Virus record (IMG/VR): IMGVR_UViG_3300027907_000038
Span: 1-29,219 of that record
Origin: a virus
Length of the DNA: 29,219 nt
Strand: one strand, 5' to 3'
Under the pieces are notes generated by a model. The model searched no databases, was not told where the DNA came from, and saw only the letters and a list, made by a program, of their open reading frames with translations. A program made the position numbers and the translations under genes. This document shows positions 1 through 7,632 of the stretch, piece after piece (positions within the stretch are counted from its first letter, which is position 1; each line of letters starts with the position of its first letter).

Positions 1-1
1 C

Positions 2-109
2 GTTGTCAACCTTCCGCCGTCGCTCTCGCGCGCGTCGGGCACATCAGCAAACGTGCCCGATGACGGCGACATGAGCGATGCCAGCCTGTTCAGGTACGCA
101 ATGAGATAG
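2..109 (+). CDS. C-terminal end of an unidentified upstream gene (partial)
   Basis: One of the three plus-strand frames is open from base 2 to a TAG at 107-109 and encodes 35 residues ending FRYAMR. The other two plus frames stop earlier, near bases 61 and 75. The stop lies about 28 bases before a hairpin terminator and about 80 bases before the capsid gene, as expected for the last gene of an upstream transcript. In phages with this capsid family the preceding gene is often a scaffold or portal-linked protein. The fragment is too short to identify, so that role is only positional inference. Confidence 0.45.
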   Translation, partial: VVNLPPSLSRASGTSANVPDDGDMSDASLFRYAMR

Positions 110-136
110 CCGTCACCGCCTGCATGATCTCGACGA

Positions 137-156
137 CCGCCCACGGGCGGTTTTTT
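137..156 (+). terminator. Intrinsic terminator before the capsid gene
   Basis: CCGCC (137-141) pairs perfectly with GGCGG (146-150) around a CACG loop and is followed directly by six T residues (151-156). It would end transcription from the gene to the left and separate it from capsid expression. Confidence 0.75.
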
Positions 157-190
157 CATGCCTCGGTGACGGCAGGAAAGGACAACGGCC

Positions 191-1327
191 ATGGCCGTCA
201 CCACGATCCAAACCAACAACAAACTCATCCGCTTCACCCAGGAGATCAATCGCGAGTGGGTGCGCGAAAACATGTTCTCGCCCTACCAGGGCGAGGCCGT
301 CAATAGCATCATCCGCGTCAAGAACGAGCTTAAGGCGGGTGGCGAGCAGATGAACATCCCGATTGTCGCCCGGCTCACCGGCGCCGGCGTCGCATCGGGC
401 ACCCTGGTCGGCAACGAAGAGCAAATTGACAACTACGGCATGCGGGTGTGGCTCGACTGGGCCAGGCACGCAGTCGTCAGCAACAAAGCGGAGGAGCAGA
501 AAGACAGCGCCGATATTTTCGGCGAGGCCAAGCCGCTACTGTCGGACTGGCTGAGCGAACTGCGGCGTGACGAGACGATCGCCACCATGATGGCCCTGCC
601 GTCCGAAAGCCAGCCGGCCGCCGGCACTCGCGTCAACGGCATCCAGTACGATCTGGCGACTCCGGCGCAGCGCGATACGTGGCAGACGAACAATAGCGAC
701 CGTATTCTCTATGGCGCGGCCACGAGCAACACGAAGGCCACCCACGCTCTGTCCTTGGCCGAGTGCGATACGACCAATGACAAGCTCACGGCGGCCAACC
801 TCGCCTTGCTCAAGCGCATGGCCATGGGCGCCAACCCAAAGATCCGGCCTTTCAAACTGCGCGATGGATACGAATACTATGTTGCGTTTGCCGGGTTGAA
901 TACGTTTAGGGACCTCAAGGCATCCCTGGAAACGATCAACCGCGACGCCCGCGCCCGCGAGGGCGATGGCATGAACCGGAACCCGCTGTTCCAGGACGGG
1001 GACCAGATGTACGACGGCATCATCATCCGTCAGGTGCCGGAGATATCGAACTTTGTGACCGACGTGTGGACGACCCTGAAGACGGCGGGCACGGGTGGTA
1101 CGGTACGGGTCGAGCCGGTGTTCCTGTGCGGCCAGCAGGCCGTCGTCATGGCGGTCGGGCAAATGGCCAAGCCGACGTTCAGAAAAGAAGATGATTACGG
1201 CTTTGTAACGGGCACCGGTATCGAGGCCGCGTATGGTATATCCAAAATATTCAAGAAGCATGGCCCAACAAACAAGCTAATACAATGGGGAATGGCCACA
1301 GGCTTCTTCGCCAGCGCCGCAGACTGA
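191..1327 (+). CDS. Major capsid protein, N4gp56 family
   Basis: The 378-residue protein matches the N4-gp56 family of major capsid proteins, which form the icosahedral shell. The N-terminal pattern (NKLIRFTQEINREWVREN, then a segment around PIVARLTGAGVASG and LVGNEEQ) and the internal LRDGYEYYVAFAG and YDGIIIRQVPEI blocks are typical of the family, and the length is as expected. The ATG is preceded by AGGAAAGGAC and follows a terminator, so the gene probably heads its own strongly expressed unit, although I see no clear promoter. Small head genes follow immediately. Family assignment is confident from motif recognition; no structure-based check was possible. Confidence 0.92.
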   Translation: MAVTTIQTNNKLIRFTQEINREWVRENMFSPYQGEAVNSIIRVKNELKAGGEQMNIPIVARLTGAGVASGTLVGNEEQIDNYGMRVWLDWARHAVVSNKAEEQKDSADIFGEAKPLLSDWLSELRRDETIATMMALPSESQPAAGTRVNGIQYDLATPAQRDTWQTNNSDRILYGAATSNTKATHALSLAECDTTNDKLTAANLALLKRMAMGANPKIRPFKLRDGYEYYVAFAGLNTFRDLKASLETINRDARAREGDGMNRNPLFQDGDQMYDGIIIRQVPEISNFVTDVWTTLKTAGTGGTVRVEPVFLCGQQAVVMAVGQMAKPTFRKEDDYGFVTGTGIEAAYGISKIFKKHGPTNKLIQWGMATGFFASAAD

Positions 1328-1378
1328 GGTCTTGACCTAAGGAACGGCGGTTTCCAGCAATCCAAGGAGAACACACCA

Positions 1379-1780
1379 ATGGTAACCTCTCTCAACAGCA
1401 GCGTGCCGGCGCGCGACTTCAATTATAATGCCACGAATACCATCCGCAAACGGATCACGTTTGCCAACCAGACAGCAACCGTGGTCGGTAAGATCCCGGC
1501 CGGCTCCTCTGTGATCGGCGGCGGTGTCCACGTCGTGACGGCGTTCGATGCCGCGGCCACCCTCAATGTCGGCTACATCGGGGCAACCACGGTTGCCAAT
1601 GCCTACGCGAGCGCATTGACCCTGGTGGCGGTCGGCTACATTCCCCTCGACGACCTGGGGGCGACGACCAACATCCAAGGCACGGTGGAACACACCATAA
1701 CCTGCATCGTTACCACGGCAGCCACGGTGGGGGCGGCGGACCTGATCATCCAGTTCGTTCCGCCTAATCCCCCTGTATAG
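1379..1780 (+). CDS. Small head protein, possible capsid decoration protein
   Basis: The 133-residue protein is rich in Thr, Ala, Val and Gly, with alternating hydrophobic stretches suggesting an all-beta fold. It has no signal peptide or membrane segment. An AAGGAGAA ribosome site precedes the ATG. It lies directly behind the major capsid gene with a short gap, the usual place for head decoration or cement proteins. I recognise no specific family, so the decoration role is inferred from position and composition only. Confidence 0.7.
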   Translation: MVTSLNSSVPARDFNYNATNTIRKRITFANQTATVVGKIPAGSSVIGGGVHVVTAFDAAATLNVGYIGATTVANAYASALTLVAVGYIPLDDLGATTNIQGTVEHTITCIVTTAATVGAADLIIQFVPPNPPV

Positions 1781-1790
1781 GAGGAACAGT

Positions 1791-2003
1791 ATGGCTAGCA
1801 TAACCTGGAAGGGGGAGGGCGAAGGCGGCGCTCCCTACGTGAAATGGGAAGGACACGACTTCATCGCCGGCAAGCCGACCGAGGTCGACGATCCGATGGT
1901 GATCGAGAAGGCGAAGGGCAACCAGCACTTCACCGTCTCCGGCGAGGAGCCGGCGCCTGAGGCCAAACGCGGCCCCGGCCGGCCGCGCAAGGACGAGGAC
2001 TGA
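1791..2003 (+). CDS. Small conserved head-region protein with basic Gly-Arg-Pro tail
   Basis: The 70-residue protein starts 10 bases after the previous stop behind AGGAGGAAC. The first 50 residues look beta-rich. The last 15 carry a KRGPGRPRKDED tail that contains an AT-hook-like GRPRK core. Short proteins with this tail occur next to capsid genes in several phages; a role in head completion or DNA contact is possible but unproven. A strong terminator follows immediately, so this is the last gene of the capsid transcription unit. Confidence 0.7.
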   Translation: MASITWKGEGEGGAPYVKWEGHDFIAGKPTEVDDPMVIEKAKGNQHFTVSGEEPAPEAKRGPGRPRKDED

Positions 2004-2009
2004 ACGAGC

Positions 2010-2031
2010 GGGGGCTTCGGCCCCCGTTTTT
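2010..2031 (+). terminator. Strong intrinsic terminator with UUCG loop
   Basis: GGGGGC (2010-2015) and GCCCCC (2020-2025) pair perfectly around a TTCG tetraloop, followed by GTTTTTATTT. It closes the capsid-decoration unit and probably sets a high capsid-to-connector expression ratio. Confidence 0.9.
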
Positions 2032-2037
2032 ATTTCC

Positions 2038-2064
2038 CGACAAATAGCGACAAATACCGACATG
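2038..2064 (+). repeat. 10-base tandem repeat leading into the adaptor gene start
   Basis: CGACAAATAG (2038-2047) is followed directly by CGACAAATAC (2048-2057) and a partial third copy, CGACAT, that runs into the ATG at 2062. The stretch replaces the ribosome-binding site expected here: no purine-rich Shine-Dalgarno sequence is visible upstream of the ATG. Confidence 0.6.
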
Positions 2065-2412
2065 CCCGACATCACCAAGACACGCGCCCAACTGGTCGAG
2101 CGGGTAGCGGACAATCTCAACCTGCTGCAGGCCGGACAGACGATCGAGACAGATGTCTACGCCAAGATCGACAGTCACCTTGACGAGGCAGTGTCGGCGA
2201 TGGCCGCGCTCGGCATCGTCTACATCGCCGACCTCGAGGAGATCGAAACAGCCGTTTTCAGTGACAGCGCCAAGGTGATCGCATTTCGCATCGCCTCGTC
2301 GGGTTACGGCATCCCACCGAGGGAGCAGGACGCGCAACTGTCGGAATTGCGGTTGCGGCAGATGACGTCCGGCAAGCCGACGTTCGAAACCATGCGGGCG
2401 GAATATTTCTGA
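2062..2412 (+). CDS. Head-tail adaptor-like protein
   Basis: The 116-residue, mostly helical protein sits between the capsid genes and the P22 gp10-like gene. In P22-type phages that position is held by the small tail accessory factor or connector that binds the portal ring. Its helices (residues 5-20, 30-70 and 85-110) suit a connector. I recognise no diagnostic motif, so the role is inferred from gene order. The stop overlaps the next ATG by one base (TGATG), implying coupling. The start lacks a Shine-Dalgarno sequence. Confidence 0.65.
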   Translation: MPDITKTRAQLVERVADNLNLLQAGQTIETDVYAKIDSHLDEAVSAMAALGIVYIADLEEIETAVFSDSAKVIAFRIASSGYGIPPREQDAQLSELRLRQMTSGKPTFETMRAEYF

Positions 2413-3830
2413 TGGCTGCCCAAATCACGTTTCCCACGAGTTCGGCGCCCGGCGTCAACCCGCACGAGGGCTCCGGCCGGCTGGTCAACGTGTACGCCGA
2501 GAAGTCGCCGCCGGCCGCGCGGTTCCCCGTCACCTGGCGGCGCACCCCCGGCGTGGCACTGGAAACGACCGTCTCTTTCGTGACGAATTGCCGGATGATC
2601 TTCGATACGACCAGTCCGGGATCAGGGGATCTGGAAGCCAGTGCTTTTCTGGTATTCAATAACGAAGTCTATTCGGCCGAGAGATCTGCGGATGGAATTT
2701 GGGTCACCAATGACATCGGAGCCATTTCGGGATCGCGTCCGCTTACGATGGCGAGGAACAACAAGACGCCTCCACCGGATGTCGTTGCGGTGGCGCCAGA
2801 GGGTGGCGCATACTCGTTGAACACACCGGGCATGGCTTATCCTGACACTGATCTGCCGGCGGGAAATGTGAATAGCGTTTCGGTGCTCGACGGATATTTC
2901 CTGTTCACGCAGCGCAACGGCATCATCTGGGCATCCCAACTCAACAGCACCAATGTGGCGACTGATTCCAATGTTGCGACGCAGGGGCGCCCGGACGGAC
3001 TGCTGCGCGGCGTGGCCTACCGTAAGGAATTCTTTGCCTTTGGCGAGCATTCGATCGAGGTCTGGCGCGATATCGGCACCTCGCCGTTTCCATTAGAGTT
3101 TGTTACCATGATCCCGCGCGGCATCTGCGGCACGCACGCAGTGGCCGGCTGGGAAGAAGGATGGTCGAACGAACTGATCTGGGCAGCCGACGACAACCGC
3201 GTCTACAAACTAGATGGCTACACGCCGGTTCCGGTTTCGCAAGATGCCGTGTCGCGCGCCATCGCGACCTGCGCTAACAAGCTACTACTCGATGCAATCG
3301 TCTACATGTCCGGTCAGCACGCCATGTGGCAACTGACCAGTCCCGGCGAATGGACCTGGTGCTACAATCAAACTACTGGCGAATGGCACGAACTGCAGAG
3401 CACTGGCCGCCTCGACCGGCGCATTCGTGCCTCCTGCCACCTCGGCGGCGAATGGATTGTTGGCGATGTAACGACCGGCAACATCGGAAGAATATCTCCG
3501 ACCACTTATCAGGAATTTGGTGCAACGCTGCCGTGGCTGATCGAGAGCGCGCCCGTGCATGAATTCCCCGGCCGCATCATGGCGCCGCGGCTCGACTTTG
3601 ATTTCAGCAAGAACAGCACGGCGTCCACGGTCGATATCACTTGGTCGAATGACGGTGGGCACACGTATGTGGCCAACCCGCTGACCCGCAGCTTGACGAA
3701 AGATATCGTGTTCATCACCAACACCGGCATCGCGACGTCCAAGGGCAAACGGTTCCGGCTGGCCGGCTCGAGCAATGCGCCAATGGCGTTCATGGGCGCC
3801 GGGGCGGCAACAGTAACGCGGGCAGCCTGA
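2412..3830 (+). CDS. P22 gp10-like tail / packaged-DNA stabilisation protein
   Basis: The 472-residue protein has the same length as P22 gp10 and the same beta-propeller-like layout. It begins with a short segment ending in a VNVY motif, then a PGV segment. Further on come a DGYFLFTQRNG-type strand, an RPDGLLRGVAYRKEFFAFGEHSIEVW block (the family's 'PDGI..W.DF..FG..SIE' signature), an IPRGICGTHAV block and a C-terminal beta domain. In P22, gp10 is part of the tail machine that plugs the portal and holds DNA in the head. The tailspike gene follows directly, also as in P22-like order. Assignment rests on pattern recognition of the family signature. Confidence 0.8.
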   Translation: MAAQITFPTSSAPGVNPHEGSGRLVNVYAEKSPPAARFPVTWRRTPGVALETTVSFVTNCRMIFDTTSPGSGDLEASAFLVFNNEVYSAERSADGIWVTNDIGAISGSRPLTMARNNKTPPPDVVAVAPEGGAYSLNTPGMAYPDTDLPAGNVNSVSVLDGYFLFTQRNGIIWASQLNSTNVATDSNVATQGRPDGLLRGVAYRKEFFAFGEHSIEVWRDIGTSPFPLEFVTMIPRGICGTHAVAGWEEGWSNELIWAADDNRVYKLDGYTPVPVSQDAVSRAIATCANKLLLDAIVYMSGQHAMWQLTSPGEWTWCYNQTTGEWHELQSTGRLDRRIRASCHLGGEWIVGDVTTGNIGRISPTTYQEFGATLPWLIESAPVHEFPGRIMAPRLDFDFSKNSTASTVDITWSNDGGHTYVANPLTRSLTKDIVFITNTGIATSKGKRFRLAGSSNAPMAFMGAGAATVTRAA

Positions 3831-3831
3831 G

Positions 3832-5220
3832 ATGGCGCTGACCCAGATCCCGCAGATCCTGCACCCGTCCGTCGCCTCGGCGAAGACCAACGGCGGGCAG
3901 AAATACACGATCGACGATGAACTGTGGCGCTGGCTCAACCAGCTCCGGCGGGGCTTGGAGGAAACTACCGAGGTTGTTCGTGACATTATCAATGTAAAAG
4001 ATCCGCGTTTCGGCGCCGCCGGCAATGGCGCCACGCTCGACGACGACGCCATCCAGGCGGCGATCGAATTCGGCAACGCGCAGGGCGGCGGCGTGCTGTA
4101 CTTTCCGCCCGGCGTCTACCAGATCAGCCGGCCGATCGTGTTCGACGATAACGGCTTCGGGTTCTGCCAGGTGCGGGTGTGGGGCGCCGGCATGTACACG
4201 TCCGGCATCCGTTGCAACGCCAACCCGGCCAATGGCCCGGTGTTCAGCGGCACGGCTGCGATTCATATCCACGGTTCGATCTCGTTCTCCGACTTCTTCA
4301 TCAACGGCAACCAGAAGGCGCCGATCGGCATCGTCTACGATCCGCCCATCGGTATTGATGGGACCGTATTCTCTGCGCCGAGCTTGTTTCAGCGGATACA
4401 ATTTGCCCTGTGTGCGACGTCCGGCTTCCTGAGCGGCAGCCAAAACGGTTTTGGCGGCCAGCATACATTGCGGGATTGCTTCTTCAATACCTGCGGCGGG
4501 TATGCAATCGATTGGAATAACGGCGGCCAAGGAAATATGCTCGAAGATACCATCGTGCTCGGCGGCACGCTCGGCGGCCTGCACATGTCGAGCGTGCTCG
4601 GCTCGGCCGGGGCAAATCATAACGAGGGGCAGTGCGTTCGCGGATGCGCCTTCTTGACCGCCAACAATCAACCGCCACTGGCGATTCCATGTCCGGGTGT
4701 CGTCATCGACAATGGCTTGTTCAACGTGTTTTCCGACAACGTGATCGAGGGGCCGGGACCGAGCTCCTGCCGGAGCGTATGGAAGCGAGACCTCGGTAGC
4801 AACCACGTAGGGCCATTGCATTTTACCAACAACTGGTTTGGCTCCGGGTGCGACTTCAGAGGATCGTGCAGCGAGATCGGGTTGCTGGACAACTCGTTTC
4901 CCGGCGGCGCGCCGCTGCGGTTCATCTGCAATAATCCTGGTCCTTCAGTCAACCACACGATTATCGGCAATAAGTTCACAGGCGACGGACAGCTTCTGGG
5001 CACTACGTATCGAGTGACATTGACCAACCAGAGAAACGTGATCGTTTCGCACAATACACTCAGTGGAGAAAACCGCGGTTTTCATGAAACCAGTACAGAC
5101 CAGCCGAGCTTTGGCTCGAACCAGCAGATCTGGGTTTTCTTCAATTTTTTCTCACAGGCGCAAAGCTCGTTTAATCTTGCCGGAGGAACCGGAGTTACAT
5201 TCGGGTTGAATTCACCATGA
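3832..5220 (+). CDS. Tailspike / depolymerase-like protein, pectate-lyase fold
   Basis: The 462-residue protein has an N-terminal particle-binding segment (about residues 1-55) followed by a Pectate_lyase_3 domain starting near residue 57. The classic opening is DPRFGAAGNGATLDDDAI, then GGGVLYFPPGVYQI. Repeated Gly/Asn-rich strands to the C-terminus fit a right-handed beta-helix. Such trimeric spikes bind and often cleave surface polysaccharide during adsorption. No catalytic residues can be assigned from sequence alone, so whether it is an enzyme or only a receptor-binding protein is open. It starts one base after the gp10-like stop and overlaps the next ATG by four bases (ATGA). Confidence 0.82.
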   Translation: MALTQIPQILHPSVASAKTNGGQKYTIDDELWRWLNQLRRGLEETTEVVRDIINVKDPRFGAAGNGATLDDDAIQAAIEFGNAQGGGVLYFPPGVYQISRPIVFDDNGFGFCQVRVWGAGMYTSGIRCNANPANGPVFSGTAAIHIHGSISFSDFFINGNQKAPIGIVYDPPIGIDGTVFSAPSLFQRIQFALCATSGFLSGSQNGFGGQHTLRDCFFNTCGGYAIDWNNGGQGNMLEDTIVLGGTLGGLHMSSVLGSAGANHNEGQCVRGCAFLTANNQPPLAIPCPGVVIDNGLFNVFSDNVIEGPGPSSCRSVWKRDLGSNHVGPLHFTNNWFGSGCDFRGSCSEIGLLDNSFPGGAPLRFICNNPGPSVNHTIIGNKFTGDGQLLGTTYRVTLTNQRNVIVSHNTLSGENRGFHETSTDQPSFGSNQQIWVFFNFFSQAQSSFNLAGGTGVTFGLNSP

Positions 5221-5432
5221 GCAAAGATCACATTGCCATCCTGCGCAAGCGCGGCGAGGAACAGTTCGCCGCCGGCAACAAGGAATTTGCTGCGGATCTG
5301 TTCGAGGCAGCGGATGCGTATTGCGATCTGATCGTCGAGCTCGGCCCGCAGCGCGCCGTGCGATCGATGTCACGGGTCGGCGAGCAGATGCGCCAGGATC
5401 AAGCGGCGCTGCTCAAGAGCATCAAGAAATAG
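5217..5432 (+). CDS. Small helical protein between tailspike and ejection genes
   Basis: The 71-residue protein is predicted almost entirely helical and charged, with no membrane segment. Its ATG overlaps the tailspike stop (ATGA), so translation is probably coupled. Its position just before the ejection genes suggests a minor virion or assembly protein; I recognise no family. Confidence 0.7.
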   Translation: MSKDHIAILRKRGEEQFAAGNKEFAADLFEAADAYCDLIVELGPQRAVRSMSRVGEQMRQDQAALLKSIKK

Positions 5433-5441
5433 GAGGCGACG

Positions 5442-6545
5442 TTGGCTTTGTTCAGCGCACTCACGGGCGGTCCCGCACACACGGCGGCAAACGCGCAGCG
5501 CGACCTGTACGGGAACGTGCTTGGCATGGGTCTGCCGGTCATCGGGGCGGGGCAGACAGCCTCGCTCGGCTATCTGGGAGAGGGGCGGGAGGGTGCGCTC
5601 GGCCAGATCGGGGCCGGCGTCGACATCGGCCGCGGCGACATCGTCGGCGGCATCGGCCAAGGGCGTTACGATATCGCCCAAGGCGCCGGCTTCGGCCAGG
5701 GTTACCTCGACCAGGGCGTGGGCGCCGGCCGTGAGGCACTGGCGGGCGCCAGCAATGCCTATGCGCCACTGGAGGCGCTCGCCGGACGGTACCGTACCGG
5801 CGCCGACATGTACAGCAATGCGCTCGGCCTCGGTGGGGCAGGCGGGGTGGCGGCAGCGCAGGATGCCTTCCATACCGGACCCGGCTACAATTTCGCGGTC
5901 GACCAGGGCCTCGAGGCGATCAACCGGCGGCGCAATGCCAGCGGCCAGCTGGTCGGCGGTAACGCCGATCGCGACGCCATGACCTACGGCCAGGGGCTCG
6001 CCAACCAGGAATACAACAACTGGCTGAGCAGGCTGCAGGGGTTCCAGCCGCTCGAACTCGCCGCGACCAGCGGCGCCGCCACCGGGCGCGCCGGCATCGG
6101 CCGCGACCTGGCAAACCTGGAGGCGGGCTACGGGCGCACCTCGGCCGACCTCGCGCGCGGCACCGGCCTGTCGCTGGCGGAACTGGCGCAGCGCGGCGGG
6201 CAGTCGCTGTCCGATCTGGCCATGCGCGGCGGGCTCGCCGGGGCGGGGGTTGAGACGGGCTACGGCACGGGCGCCTCCAACGTCATCCAGCAGGCCGACG
6301 CCAACCGGCTCGGGCTGCTGAACAGCGTCACGCGGCCCTATGCCGACACCTACGGCCAGGAGGCGGCAGCCGAAATGCAGGCGAGCGGCAATGCGCTCAA
6401 CCTCGGCATGAACGTTCTGCGCACCATCGGCGGAAGCATGTGGGGTGGCGGGCCGATGGGCGGCGGAGGAGGAGGTGGCGGCGGCTCGCTTGGCAGTCTG
6501 TTTCGATCACCAATAAGTGGTTCGTCTGGCAGCATGTGGCCGTGA
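5442..6545 (+). CDS. DNA ejection protein 1 (P22 gp7-like)
   Basis: The 367-residue protein is very rich in Gly and Ala, with amphipathic helices. It carries the block GPGYNFAVDQGLEAINRRR, then ASGQLVGG, YGQGLANQEYNNWLSRL, which is common to P22 gp7-type ejection or internal virion proteins. These leave the capsid with the DNA and help form the trans-envelope conduit. The C-terminus ends in a run of about ten glycines and a Ser-rich tail. The start is a TTG at 5442, chosen because AGGAGG lies five bases upstream and because the family block is intact from there. It is the first of three consecutive ejection genes. Confidence 0.78.
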   Translation: MALFSALTGGPAHTAANAQRDLYGNVLGMGLPVIGAGQTASLGYLGEGREGALGQIGAGVDIGRGDIVGGIGQGRYDIAQGAGFGQGYLDQGVGAGREALAGASNAYAPLEALAGRYRTGADMYSNALGLGGAGGVAAAQDAFHTGPGYNFAVDQGLEAINRRRNASGQLVGGNADRDAMTYGQGLANQEYNNWLSRLQGFQPLELAATSGAATGRAGIGRDLANLEAGYGRTSADLARGTGLSLAELAQRGGQSLSDLAMRGGLAGAGVETGYGTGASNVIQQADANRLGLLNSVTRPYADTYGQEAAAEMQASGNALNLGMNVLRTIGGSMWGGGPMGGGGGGGGGSLGSLFRSPISGSSGSMWP

Positions 6546-6555
6546 GGGGCGATCG

Positions 6556-7632
6556 ATGGCGGATTATTCAGGGTATGGTATTCCAAGGTTGGATTTCAGC
6601 GCGCTCGGCAACCTGCCCGAGGACATGCGGCGGGCGCAATTATTCCAGCAGCAGCAGCAGTCGCTGGCGGCACGGCAGAAGACCTTGGCCGAGATCGCGG
6701 CCGGCGGCGAGGCCTTCGACTATGGGGCCGGAGCGAAGAGACTGCTCGGCGCGGGCGACTTCGAGGGCGGCCTGACGCTGCTCAAACTGGCCGACGAAAA
6801 GTTCAAGCGCGATCTGGAGGAGCGCAAGGTCAAGGTGCTGGAGGCAGCCGGCACGCGGAAGGAGGCGCCGGTCCTGCACGAGATTTTCGATCCCGCAACC
6901 GGCCTGCCGCAGAAGGCACTGATCGATCCGGTCACGGGTGCCATCCAGCCGATCGGCGGGACCAAGAAAGAGGTCGAGAAGCCGCGCCAGATGGGCTACG
7001 GCGACATTTCGAAAATGACCGAGGAGGGCGGCAAGCTGACCGAGGTGGCCGGGTTTGCCAATACGTTCCAAGATCGGTTCGCCGGCTACAAGAACCCCAC
7101 TGTGGGCAGTGCAGTCATGACCGCCGGCCGATTGCTGCCGCAGGATCTGGTCGGCAAGGACGTGGCGGAAGGGGCGGCGTGGTGGCAGGATTACAACAAG
7201 TATCGCGGCGTCGTGCGCAATGAATTGTATGGGGCAGCTTTGTCGAAGGGCGAGCGGCAGGATTTCGAGGCCGCCGACATCACGCCCGGCATGACTCCGG
7301 AGCAGATCAAGAAGAACCTCGCCAAGCAGGAGGAGATCGTCAAGCGGGGCGTCACCCGCAAGGCGGGCGCCCTGGTCAACGAAGGCTTCAACCCGGAGAC
7401 GATCGCGCGCGCCTACGGCGTCAAGCTGGAAGATCTTGGCGTACAGCCGAAAACGACGCCGCCGCGCGGGGGCGCCTCGGCACCGCGGACGACAGGGACA
7501 GGATCGGCGGCAGGGCGGCCGGCGCCCAACGAAGGGGCGGTCAAGTATCTTGAGCAGAACCCGCACACGCGGGATCAATTTGACGCCATGTACGGCGCCG
7601 GCATGTCGGATGTGGTTCTCGGTCAGCGGTAA
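6556..7632 (+). CDS. DNA ejection protein 2 (P22 gp20-like position)
   Basis: The 358-residue protein starts at the ATG at 6556; a GTG frame extension to 6517 would overlap the previous gene and lacks a ribosome site. The N-terminal third is helical and Gln-rich. The C-terminal half has the block FQDRFAGYKNPTVG, then WWQDYNKYRGVVRNELYGAALSKGE and ITPGMTPEQIKKNL. This pattern recurs in podovirus internal virion proteins, often with F or Y before GA. It ends in a Pro/Gly/Thr-rich linker and a short helix. Its stop overlaps the next ATG (TAATG). The ejection role is inferred from motif and position. Confidence 0.72.
   Translation: MADYSGYGIPRLDFSALGNLPEDMRRAQLFQQQQQSLAARQKTLAEIAAGGEAFDYGAGAKRLLGAGDFEGGLTLLKLADEKFKRDLEERKVKVLEAAGTRKEAPVLHEIFDPATGLPQKALIDPVTGAIQPIGGTKKEVEKPRQMGYGDISKMTEEGGKLTEVAGFANTFQDRFAGYKNPTVGSAVMTAGRLLPQDLVGKDVAEGAAWWQDYNKYRGVVRNELYGAALSKGERQDFEAADITPGMTPEQIKKNLAKQEEIVKRGVTRKAGALVNEGFNPETIARAYGVKLEDLGVQPKTTPPRGGASAPRTTGTGSAAGRPAPNEGAVKYLEQNPHTRDQFDAMYGAGMSDVVLGQR

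Noticed and set aside
536-1261. Long minus-strand frame opposite the capsid gene
   Set aside because: It is a codon-bias shadow in GC-rich DNA: Arg/Gly/His-rich, no ribosome site and no family features. The same applies to long antisense frames under the ejection, fibre and terminase genes.
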